Part shown: one piece after another, positions 1-5,928 of the stretch
Layout: each line of letters begins with the position of its first letter
Position numbering within the stretch: position 1 is the first letter of the stretch
Assembly (NCBI GenBank): GCA_902495945.1
Contig: CABUZD010000109.1
Coordinates: forward strand, 1-5,928
From: an uncultured Collinsella sp.
GTDB taxonomy: Bacteria; Actinomycetota; Coriobacteriia; Coriobacteriales; Coriobacteriaceae
DNA length: 5,928 nt
Direction of reading: 5' to 3'
Translations under genes and position numbers: made by a program
The notes under the pieces: model-generated
What the model saw: only the letters and a program-made list of their open reading frames with translations
Database searches by the model: none
Told to the model about the DNA's origin: nothing

Positions 1-827
1 AGCAGCAGTGTGTCGCACGGAACGATGCGCTCGGTCCCCGGAATGGGCGCCAGGCGCTCGTCGACTTGGCTTACCTCGACGGCTTCCACGCGGTCGTGCC
101 CGATCACGCGTGTGACGGTGGTGGACAGGTGCAGCGGAATGCCAAAGTCGTTCAGGCAGTTCTTCACATTGCGGCGCAGGCCGTTAGCGTACGGCATGAG
201 CTCGTACACGCCCTCGACCGAAATCCCCTCGAGCGTGCAGCGGCGCGCCATGATAAGCCCGATGTCGCCTGAGCCCAAGATGACGGCACGCGAGCCGGGT
301 TTGAGGTTTTCGATATTGATGTATCGCTGCGCCAGGCCGGCCGTAAACACGCCGGCGGGACGACTGCCGGGAATCTTGATCTCGCTGCGCGTGCGCTCGC
401 GACAACCCATGGCAAGGATGACCGCGCGCCCGGTGAGCCGTAGCATGCTGGCGGGGCTCATGAGCGTGACGGTATGGACCGCGGCGTCTTCCGTAGGCTC
501 GCCCGAATCAATCCCAATCACCATGCAGTCCAGGAACAGCGTAATGTCGGTTGCGCGCACCTGGTCGATAAAGCGCTGTGCGTATTCGGGACCGGTGAGT
601 TCCTGTTTAAAGTGCGACAGGCCAAAGCCGGGGTGGATGCACTGGCGGAGGATGCCGCCCAGGTGCTGCTCGCGCTCCACGATGGCCACGCGTGCGCCGG
701 CCTTATGCGCGGCCAGCGCGGCCGCCATGCCTGCAGGCCCGCCGCCGATAACGACCACGTCGAAGGCTTGCGTTTGTACGGCTTCTACGACGCCGCAATC
801 AATCGCACTCGATTTGAACTCCTCCAT
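1..827 (-). CDS. GlpB-like FAD/NAD(P)-binding oxidoreductase, C-terminus off the left edge
   Basis: The frame opens at ATG 827-825 and stays open to the edge, giving 275 complete residues; the stop lies outside. A short N-terminal tail precedes an FAD-binding Rossmann motif (VIGGGPAGMAA, residues 26-36) that ends at Glu51. It is followed by GGILRQCIHPGFGL (57-70) and LTGPEYA (77-83), which I recognise as hallmarks of the oxidoreductase partnered with GlpA-like proteins in anaerobes. LAMGCRERTR (138-147) and IPGSRPAGVFTAG (152-164) follow, then a second nucleotide-binding motif, VILGSGDIGL (182-191), presumably for NAD(P). The final visible segment (PCDTLL) leads into the usual C-terminal FAD strand. 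A Shine-Dalgarno-like GAAGGGGG lies 9 bases before the ATG, inside the upstream gene, and the two genes are separated by one base, so they are probably translationally coupled. The likely role is the electron-transfer subunit of a cytosolic dehydrogenase complex. The substrate is inferred from family context and is not visible here. Confidence 0.9.
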   Translation of the reverse strand, partial: MEEFKSSAIDCGVVEAVQTQAFDVVVIGGGPAGMAAALAAHKAGARVAIVEREQHLGGILRQCIHPGFGLSHFKQELTGPEYAQRFIDQVRATDITLFLDCMVIGIDSGEPTEDAAVHTVTLMSPASMLRLTGRAVILAMGCRERTRSEIKIPGSRPAGVFTAGLAQRYINIENLKPGSRAVILGSGDIGLIMARRCTLEGISVEGVYELMPYANGLRRNVKNCLNDFGIPLHLSTTVTRVIGHDRVEAVEVSQVDERLAPIPGTERIVPCDTLL

Positions 828-828
828 C

Positions 829-2301
829 CTAGCGCACCCCCTTCAAAGGTCCCTCGACCAACCAGGAGCCGGCGTCCTCCAGTAATACCTCGCTAGGGTT
901 GCAGCCCAACTCGCGCGTCAGAATCGCCACCACGCGGCTCTGGCAAAAGCCGCTCTGACACCGGCCCATACCGGCACGGCAGCGGCGCTTGACGCCCTCG
1001 ACCGAAACCGCGCCCGGCTGGCGTCGGATCGCGGCCACGATCTCGGCTTCGGGCACCGTCTCGCAGCGGCAGACAATCTGGCCCCACGCGGGATCGGACT
1101 CGATCAGCTCCTCCTTGCGCGCCAGTGGTGCGCGGTCAAAGTCGCCCGGCGCGCGGCGAATTGGGTTCCAGTCATCCCGTTCGCGCAAAACCACACCCGC
1201 GTCGCGCATAACCTGCTCCATGCGCTCGGCAATGGCCGGCGCGCTCGCCACGCCCGGCGACTGAATGCCTGCCGCCTGGAACAGTCCCGGCACCACGGCC
1301 GACTGCCCAATAAAGAAGTCGTTCGTTCCCTGAATGACCGGACGCCCGCCGGCAAATGCGCGCACCACGCGGCGCGTATCCAAATCGGGCACCAGCTTGC
1401 GCGCGCCGGTCAGCAGCGCGTTAACGTCGCCGGCGTAGGTCTGCGTGTCGCCCGGATCGCGCACGGCGGCGGTCGCGGTGATCACCGTGTTGCCGTGGAC
1501 GGTGCCTGTAACGATGACGCCCTTGGAAACCGGCGTGGGAACGGGGTAGAGCGGCATGAGCGCACGTGGCTCCTTGTCCAGCACCACGATGTTGCCCTGG
1601 CGCCAGACCATCTGGAACTCCTCGGCGCCCGCCATATGCGAGATGTTTGCGGCGCCGTTGCCCGCGGCATTAATCAAATAGCGGCAACGCACATCACCGG
1701 TCGGTGTCACCAGCGTAAAGCGAGCGGTCCCGTCACCGCTCCCGTCGCCAGCGCCGGGAGCTACCTCGATCGCCTCCACCGGCGCGGACCGCATAAAGGT
1801 CACCCCGTTGGCGACGGCGTTTTCCAGCGCGGCGATGGCAACCTCAAACGGGTCGACAAATCCAGTCGAGGGGCACCACAACGCACACGTTGCATCGGCA
1901 CTGGCGCGCGGCTCCAATTCGTGGATGCGGTCGGGTCCGACGATCGACAGCTCGGGCACACCGTTGGCAAGGCCGTTGCACCGCAGCTGCTCCAGTTGTG
2001 CGCCGTCTTCGTCGTTAAACCCCAGCACCATCGACCCGGTACGGCAAAACAAAAAGCCTAGCTCCTGGGCCCACGTGCCATATAGCTCGCAACCACGGGC
2101 GTTGACCTGCGCCTTTACCGTTCCCGGTGCCGGATCGTAGCCGGCGTGCACCAGACCGCCGTTGGCCTTCGACGCGCCCAGCGCAATATCGTTAGCCGCC
2201 TCGACCACGCAAATGGACAGGTCATAGCGCGCGAGCTGCCTCGCGATGGCGCATCCGGTGATGCCCGCGCCGACAATCGCGATATCAAACGTTTCTGCCA
2301 C
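829..2301 (-). CDS. GlpA-like FAD-dependent oxidoreductase with C-terminal BFD-like [2Fe-2S] domain
   Basis: This is a 490-residue protein of the DAO/GlpA/LhgO-like FAD oxidoreductase family. The dinucleotide-binding motif IVGAGITGCAIA (9-20) ends its beta-alpha-beta unit at Glu34, and ASKANGGLVHAGYDP (43-57) is the conserved substrate/FAD loop. AAGIQSPGVASAPAIAE (343-359) closes the FAD site. Residues about 409-465 form a BFD-like iron-sulfur domain with CRC (Cys411, Cys413) and GMGRCQSGFC (Cys448, Cys453) as the four probable ligands, as in anaerobic GlpA. A Gly/Asp-rich stretch at 181-191 looks like a flexible insert. Length is near that of the family (E. coli GlpA is about 540). The start is GTG, supported by GGGAGG four bases upstream. 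The expected reaction is FAD-dependent oxidation of sn-glycerol 3-phosphate to dihydroxyacetone phosphate, with electrons passed to the downstream partner. A 2-hydroxy-acid substrate is an alternative. Confidence 0.9.
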   Translation of the reverse strand: MAETFDIAIVGAGITGCAIARQLARYDLSICVVEAANDIALGASKANGGLVHAGYDPAPGTVKAQVNARGCELYGTWAQELGFLFCRTGSMVLGFNDEDGAQLEQLRCNGLANGVPELSIVGPDRIHELEPRASADATCALWCPSTGFVDPFEVAIAALENAVANGVTFMRSAPVEAIEVAPGAGDGSGDGTARFTLVTPTGDVRCRYLINAAGNGAANISHMAGAEEFQMVWRQGNIVVLDKEPRALMPLYPVPTPVSKGVIVTGTVHGNTVITATAAVRDPGDTQTYAGDVNALLTGARKLVPDLDTRRVVRAFAGGRPVIQGTNDFFIGQSAVVPGLFQAAGIQSPGVASAPAIAERMEQVMRDAGVVLRERDDWNPIRRAPGDFDRAPLARKEELIESDPAWGQIVCRCETVPEAEIVAAIRRQPGAVSVEGVKRRCRAGMGRCQSGFCQSRVVAILTRELGCNPSEVLLEDAGSWLVEGPLKGVR

Positions 2302-2305
2302 GGTG

Positions 2306-2311
2306 CCTCCC
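2306..2311 (-). promoter_or_regulatory. Ribosome binding site for the GTG-started GlpA-like gene
   Basis: On the minus strand GGGAGG sits four bases before GTG 2301-2299. No in-frame ATG places the FAD motif correctly near the N-terminus, so this site decides the GTG start. The first residues (MAETFDIAIVGAG) have the expected spacing for this family. Confidence 0.75.
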
Positions 2312-2318
2312 AGACAAG

Positions 2319-2333
2319 TTGACAGGCTATCAA
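2319..2333. promoter_or_regulatory. Imperfect 15-base palindrome upstream of the GlpA-like gene, possible operator
   Basis: TTGACAGGCTATCAA matches its own reverse complement at 12 of 15 positions, with TTGA and TCAA ends. It begins 18 bases before the GTG start. The half-sites look like those of the CRP/FNR regulator family, but the spacer is five bases instead of FNR's four, so the assignment is weak. No convincing -35/-10 pair for the minus-strand operon was found around it. Confidence 0.3.
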
Positions 2334-2471
2334 TAAGACTATCCTACGGTCTGCGCGTCCCCAGTGCGGCGGCAATGCGGCGAACAGCCCCGCAACACCC
2401 GCCAACGGCAGGCGAGGGGAGACCCCGGCAACGTTGACAACCTCGTCTACCGACAACTACGGCAACCGTTT

Positions 2472-2487
2472 GTCTCGATCTGTAACA
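2472..2487 (+). repeat. Alternating 16-base repeat, copy 1 (forward)
   Basis: GTCTCGATCTGTAACA, preceded by CCGTTT. It is an exact reverse complement of copy 2 (2513-2528), with 25 bases between them. Confidence 0.85.
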
Positions 2488-2503
2488 GTTTGCTGATGAT
2501 TTG

Positions 2504-2528
2504 GGTTCTAGATGTTACAGATCGAGAC
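2504..2528 (-). repeat. Alternating repeat, copy 2 (reverse), extended to 25 bases
   Basis: The core at 2513-2528 is TGTTACAGATCGAGAC, the exact reverse complement of copy 1. The extended unit 2504-2528 is the reverse complement of copy 3 (2553-2577) with two differences in 25 bases, so copies 2 and 3 could form a long hairpin with a 24-base loop. Confidence 0.85.
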
Positions 2529-2552
2529 GTTAGTCTGGCGCCCCCTCCGTTT

Positions 2553-2577
2553 GTCTCGACCTGTAACATCTAGGACC
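2553..2577 (+). repeat. Alternating repeat, copy 3 (forward), extended to 25 bases
   Basis: The core GTCTCGACCTGTAACA (2553-2568) differs from copy 1 at one base. Both share the upstream CCGTTT. The right flank CATCTAGGACC matches the flank of copy 2 with one difference, so the ancestral unit is longer than the 16-base core. Confidence 0.85.
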
Positions 2578-2593
2578 GGATTTCGCTCCCACC

Positions 2594-2609
2594 TGTTTCA
2601 GATTGAGAT
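2594..2609 (-). repeat. Alternating repeat, copy 4 (reverse, degenerate)
   Basis: TGTTTCAGATTGAGAT matches copy 2 at 13 of 16 positions, in the same orientation as copy 2. Core starts fall at 2472, 2513, 2553 and 2594, a spacing of 41, 40 and 41 bases. Confidence 0.7.
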
Positions 2610-2649
2610 GTTTGTGTCCGCGCCAGCCCCGCCCCTAGCCGTGGTCCCA

Positions 2650-2655
2650 TATAAA
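2650..2655 (+). promoter_or_regulatory. Possible -10 element for the zinc-ribbon gene
   Basis: TATAAA lies in an AT-rich island within GC-rich DNA, 53 bases before the ATG. No -35 hexamer is visible at 16-18 bases upstream, where the sequence is C-rich. A promoter here would start transcription near 2662 and might need an activator; repeat copy 4 is centred about 60 bases upstream of that start. Confidence 0.35.
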
Positions 2656-2694
2656 CAAACCCCGTGGTAAACTTGACCGAACTGTTAATATTCC

Positions 2695-2700
2695 GAAAGG
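2695..2700 (+). promoter_or_regulatory. Ribosome binding site deciding the start at 2709
   Basis: GAAAGG ends eight bases before ATG 2709. An in-frame GTG at 2664 would add 15 residues but has no ribosome site of its own, and the added residues would lie over this one, so the ATG is preferred. Confidence 0.7.
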
Positions 2701-2708
2701 TACCCGTA

Positions 2709-3140
2709 ATGTCCAAGTACATCTCCGAGCTCATGTCGCCGCAGCTCATGGGCGTCGTCTATGCCTTTGTTGGCTTTATCATCGCCCTGTATGTGCTGTC
2801 GGTCGTCTATGTGTTCATCGACGCTCGCCGCCGCGGCGCCAGCGCCTACGTGGCATGGGGCATCATCGCCCTCATCCCGTTTGTGGGCCTCATTGCCTAC
2901 CTGGTCCTGCGCCCGCACTCCTACGCGGCCGACCGCGAGGAGCAGGAGCTGGACATGGCCCTGCGTGAGCGCCAGCTTGCCCAGTACGGCACCTGCCCGC
3001 AGTGCGGCGCGCCCATCGAGAAAGACTTCGTTGTCTGCCCGGTGTGCGATACCCAGGTTCGCAACGTGTGCCCCAGCTGCCATCGCCCGCTCGATGCGCA
3101 CTGGAAGGTCTGCCCCTACTGCCGAACTCGCATCCAGTAA
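2709..3140 (+). CDS. Small membrane protein with PLDc_N-like helices and a C-terminal double zinc ribbon
   Basis: This is a 143-residue protein. Two hydrophobic segments, about 12-37 and 46-67, are separated by the basic DARRRGAS loop. The second segment, with its IPFVGLIAYLVLRP run, resembles the phospholipase D/cardiolipin synthase N-terminal (PLDc_N) membrane module, a similarity judged by eye. A charged, probably helical linker (about 72-92) leads to eight cysteines in four CPxC pairs: Cys96/99, 110/113, 121/124 and 135/138. This is a double zinc ribbon expected to bind two zinc ions. There is no catalytic phospholipase motif, so it is not an enzyme of that family. The zinc ribbon probably faces the cytoplasm as a docking or sensing module. 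It appears monocistronic, with a terminator hairpin about 100 bases downstream. The specific function is unknown to me. Confidence 0.85.
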   Translation: MSKYISELMSPQLMGVVYAFVGFIIALYVLSVVYVFIDARRRGASAYVAWGIIALIPFVGLIAYLVLRPHSYAADREEQELDMALRERQLAQYGTCPQCGAPIEKDFVVCPVCDTQVRNVCPSCHRPLDAHWKVCPYCRTRIQ

Positions 3141-3236
3141 CGCATCCATCGCCGGGCCGGCCGCAAGCCCCGGGCACACCGCAAGCCACGCGCGCCCCAC
3201 ACCTCGCGCCCACACGATGAAGCATGCGTAGAAAAT

Positions 3237-3267
3237 CGCCCGCCGTGCCATTAAGGTGCGGCGGGCG
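3237..3267 (+). terminator. Hairpin terminator after the zinc-ribbon gene
   Basis: A stem of up to 13 pairs (CGCCCGCCG with CGGCGGGCG, plus four inner pairs, two of them G-U) encloses the loop ATTAA. It is preceded by GAAAA and followed by CTTGTAT, so the T-tract is weak on the plus strand, while on the minus strand ATTTTC follows. Its right edge touches the presumed thrS -35 element. Confidence 0.6.
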
Positions 3268-3268
3268 C

Positions 3269-3296
3269 TTGTATACCAAGGCAACCTGCCTATAAT
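3269..3296 (+). promoter_or_regulatory. thrS: thrS promoter
   Basis: A perfect -10 TATAAT (3291-3296) is preceded at 16 bases by TTGTAT (3269-3274), a weak -35. The predicted transcription start is about 3302-3304, leaving a leader of roughly 64 bases. That is too short for a T-box riboswitch. Confidence 0.65.
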
Positions 3297-3340
3297 GATG
3301 CAAGTCAAAAACGCCGAGCGCATCGCACGCACTTGCATCA
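3296..3340. repeat. Ten-base inverted repeat spanning the thrS transcription start
   Basis: TGATGCAAGT (3296-3305) and ACTTGCATCA (3331-3340) are perfect reverse complements separated by 25 bases. The left arm mostly lies at or before the predicted start, so in a transcript from this promoter it would not form an intact hairpin. An operator or chance are both possible. Confidence 0.5.
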
Positions 3341-3349
3341 GGCATCCGA

Positions 3350-3355
3350 GAGGAG
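3350..3355 (+). promoter_or_regulatory. thrS: Ribosome binding site deciding the thrS start
   Basis: GAGGAG lies 11 bases before ATG 3367. The open frame extends 37 codons further upstream, but those residues include the promoter region, encode nothing like a TGS domain and lack a ribosome site. Confidence 0.75.
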
Positions 3356-3366
3356 AAAACATACCC

Positions 3367-5130
<1,764 letters not shown>

Positions 5131-5155
5131 GGCGAACTTCACAACAATTAACAAA

Positions 5156-5188
5156 GGCGACCGTCCACAAAGGGCGGTCGCCTTTTTT
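5156..5188 (+). terminator. Intrinsic terminator of thrS
   Basis: An 11-pair stem (GGCGACCGTCC with GGGCGGTCGCC, one G-U pair) with loop ACAAA is followed by six T. It begins 25 bases after the thrS stop. Confidence 0.95.
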
Positions 5189-5202
5189 CTTACCAAAATA
5201 AG

Positions 5203-5229
5203 AAAAGCCGCTGGTTGAGCGGCTTTTTT
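5203..5229. terminator. Second tandem terminator, probably bidirectional
   Basis: The stem AAAAGCCGCT with AGCGGCTTTT, loop GGTTG, is followed by TTTTTT on the plus strand. On the minus strand it is followed by TTTTCTTATTTT. No gene lies between this and the thrS terminator, so its effect is to seal off the promoter element to its right and to stop any leftward transcription from it. Confidence 0.9.
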
Positions 5230-5242
5230 GTTGCACAAAAAG

Positions 5243-5257
5243 GTACAGGTTTTTGTA
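5243..5257 (+). repeat. Left arm of a 15-base inverted repeat around a promoter
   Basis: GTACAGGTTTTTGTA is the exact reverse complement of 5351-5365. Within the arm, TACA and TGTA form a small dyad around a six-base asymmetric core GGTTTT, the layout of a recombinase crossover site. Confidence 0.9.
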
Positions 5258-5303
5258 GGGGGGACATGGAGATGCACCTACTGGCAGTACATTTTGCGTA
5301 ATC

Positions 5304-5334
5304 TGGGCAAACGCTGATTAATTGCTCGTATAAT
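5304..5334 (+). promoter_or_regulatory. Promoter of the NusG-like gene, inside the inverted repeat
   Basis: A perfect -10 TATAAT lies at 5329-5334. The best -35 is TGGGCA (5304-5309), four of six consensus bases with a long 19-base spacer, so the -35 is weak. Transcription would start near 5341, just before the right arm, giving a leader of about 117 bases. Confidence 0.6.
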
Positions 5335-5350
5335 GTCGTCTGTCGAAAGA

Positions 5351-5365
5351 TACAAAAACCTGTAC
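5351..5365 (-). repeat. Right arm of the 15-base inverted repeat
   Basis: TACAAAAACCTGTAC is the exact reverse complement of the left arm. With a two-base gap the similarity continues outward (TTTTGCG here, CACAAAAAG on the left). In the present orientation this arm lies in the untranslated leader, 92 bases before the ATG. Confidence 0.9.
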
Positions 5366-5419
5366 TTTTGCGACTGCGCCTAGCTGCGAGCGAGAAGCCT
5401 GTTCTAAACGTCCCTGCAT

Positions 5420-5434
5420 TTGCGTGCATCGCAA
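5420..5434 (+). other. Small leader hairpin before the NusG-like gene
   Basis: TTGCG and CGCAA form a perfect five-pair stem around the loop TGCAT, 23 bases upstream of the ATG. NusG paralogs such as RfaH and LoaP load at small DNA or RNA hairpins in operon leaders, so this is a candidate loading site. A stem of five pairs in GC-rich DNA can also arise by chance. Confidence 0.3.
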
Positions 5435-5457
5435 CGCCAAAAGAGGGGGGCGAGAAC

Positions 5458-5928
5458 ATGGAACAGACGGCACGGCGCCAAGAGCAGCTGCCGGGCGCTT
5501 TTAACGGCGCCAGCACCAACAACCAGCACGGCCGCGTCCGCTGGTATCTGGTCCACACCCCCAATGGAAAAGAGCGCGAGACCTGCGAAAAGGTTCGCCG
5601 CATTATCCCGCACAACCTGATGCAGGACGCTTTTGTGATGCAAAAGGAGTTCTGGTTTAAGCGGGATGGCGCCTGGTCGCTCCAAACCAAACCCATGTAC
5701 AAGAAATACTTCTTCGTCGCCACGCACGATGCCGCCGCGCTCGATAGGGCTTTGGCTCAGTTGAGCTTTGGCTGTCGTATCGCCGGCAGTAGGGAGCGGG
5801 CGTACATGCCCATGCCGGACGATGCACAGGACTGGTACCGCAGCGTGTTGGACGACGACGGTGTTGTGCGCAACAGCGTAGCGCGCATAGAAGACGGCGT
5901 GTTGCACATAGAGCAGGGTCCCTTGGTG
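5458..5928 (+). CDS. NusG paralog (LoaP/RfaH/UpxY-type antitermination factor), C-terminus off the right edge
   Basis: 157 residues are visible and the frame is open to the edge. After a polar tail of about 27 residues comes a NusG N-terminal (NGN) domain: WYLVHTPNGKERETCEKV (29-46) is the first strand and helix, and KPMYKKYFFVATHD (78-91) replaces the LFPGYVFV-type segment of NusG. The final residues (SVARIEDGVLHIEQGPLV, 140-157) match the start of the KOW domain in LoaP-like proteins. The ATG is preceded at seven bases by AGGGGGG. The long N-terminal tail, diverged NGN and lack of ribosomal or secE neighbours argue against housekeeping NusG. Such paralogs bind RNA polymerase and suppress termination in long operons for capsule, exopolysaccharide or secondary metabolites, usually their own operon. 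That role is inferred, since the operon lies beyond the window. Confidence 0.85.
   Translation, partial: MEQTARRQEQLPGAFNGASTNNQHGRVRWYLVHTPNGKERETCEKVRRIIPHNLMQDAFVMQKEFWFKRDGAWSLQTKPMYKKYFFVATHDAAALDRALAQLSFGCRIAGSRERAYMPMPDDAQDWYRSVLDDDGVVRNSVARIEDGVLHIEQGPLV

Larger units (their letters stand above)
2302..2708. other. Divergent intergenic region of 407 bases with repeat array
   Basis: This gap separates the minus-strand oxidoreductase operon from the plus-strand zinc-ribbon gene. From left to right it holds the GlpA-like ribosome site, an imperfect TTGA/TCAA palindrome, a GC-rich stretch (about 2345-2430) in which I see nothing definite, short GACAAC and GGCAAC direct repeats (2427-2466), the alternating four-copy repeat array (2471-2610), and a possible -10 element (2650-2655). 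Short open frames here have no ribosome site or recognisable protein and are not called. Confidence 0.8.
5243..5365. other. Putative invertible promoter element (123 bases)
   Basis: Two perfect 15-base inverted arms enclose 93 bases that contain a TATAAT pointing right, toward the NusG-like gene. Two terminators sit directly to the left. This matches the architecture of phase-variable invertible promoters in gut bacteria, and in this orientation the switch would be ON. No recombinase is encoded in the window. A small non-autonomous mobile element is the main alternative, but I see no clear target duplication. The segment also contains GTACATTTTGCG (5287-5298), which resembles GTACTTTTGCG at and beyond the right arm (5362-5372). 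Confidence 0.55.

Noticed and set aside
10..885. A 291-codon open frame on the plus strand at the left edge.
   Set aside because: It is antisense to the GlpB-like gene, whose FAD and NAD motifs are clear on the minus strand. The shadow product has no recognisable domain.
1495..2061. A 188-codon plus-strand open frame opposite the GlpA-like gene.
   Set aside because: It lies wholly antisense to a well-supported coding region and has no family signature.
2319..2324. TTGACA as a plus-strand -35 promoter element.
   Set aside because: No -10 follows at 16-18 bases that would serve a nearby plus-strand gene; the first plus-strand gene starts almost 400 bases away. The hexamer is better explained as part of the imperfect palindrome.
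2115..2456. A 113-codon minus-strand frame overlapping the GlpA-like start and the intergenic region.
   Set aside because: It overlaps the true gene's FAD motif in another frame, and its product has no recognisable pattern.
2471..2610. The regularly spaced repeats as a CRISPR array.
   Set aside because: The units alternate orientation, are short and degenerate, and no cas gene is nearby. CRISPR repeats are all in one direction.
3297..3366. A T-box or E. coli-type autoregulatory leader for thrS.
   Set aside because: The predicted leader is about 64 bases, with no specifier stem or T-box sequence, and the synthetase lacks the N-terminal domain used in E. coli self-repression.

Overview
The window is GC-rich bacterial DNA with high-GC third codon positions. 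It carries anaerobe-type FAD/iron-sulfur dehydrogenases, a threonyl-tRNA synthetase without its TGS domain, and a NusG paralog. Together these suggest a gut actinobacterium of the Coriobacteriia, with Collinsella the closest match I can suggest. That assignment is recognition from the proteins, not a search result.

Layout. (1) Positions 1-2301, minus strand: two tightly coupled genes for a GlpA-like FAD oxidoreductase with a C-terminal [2Fe-2S] (BFD-like) domain and a GlpB-like FAD/NAD-binding partner, whose C-terminus runs off the left edge. This gene pair usually continues with a small DUF1667 gene in anaerobes and is thought to oxidise glycerol 3-phosphate or a related hydroxy acid. (2) Positions 2302-2708: a 407-base divergent intergenic region. 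It holds four copies of a 16-base motif in strictly alternating orientation, one every 40-41 bases. (3) Positions 2709-3140, plus strand: a small membrane protein with two helices and a double zinc ribbon, followed by a hairpin terminator. (4) Positions 3367-5130, plus strand: thrS, with its own promoter and two tandem terminators behind it. (5) Positions 5230-5457: a promoter enclosed by a perfect 15-base inverted repeat. (6) Position 5458 to the right edge, plus strand: a NusG/LoaP/RfaH-type specialised antitermination factor, cut off inside its KOW domain.

The most interesting part is the right end. An inverted repeat whose arms are each dyad-symmetric surrounds a promoter that points at a NusG paralog, and two terminators insulate it from thrS. 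This is the architecture expected of a phase-variable invertible promoter controlling a long operon, typically for capsule or exopolysaccharide, that lies to the right of the window. The alternating repeat array at 2471-2610 is the second unexplained structure. No tRNA, rRNA, CRISPR array or insertion sequence was seen.
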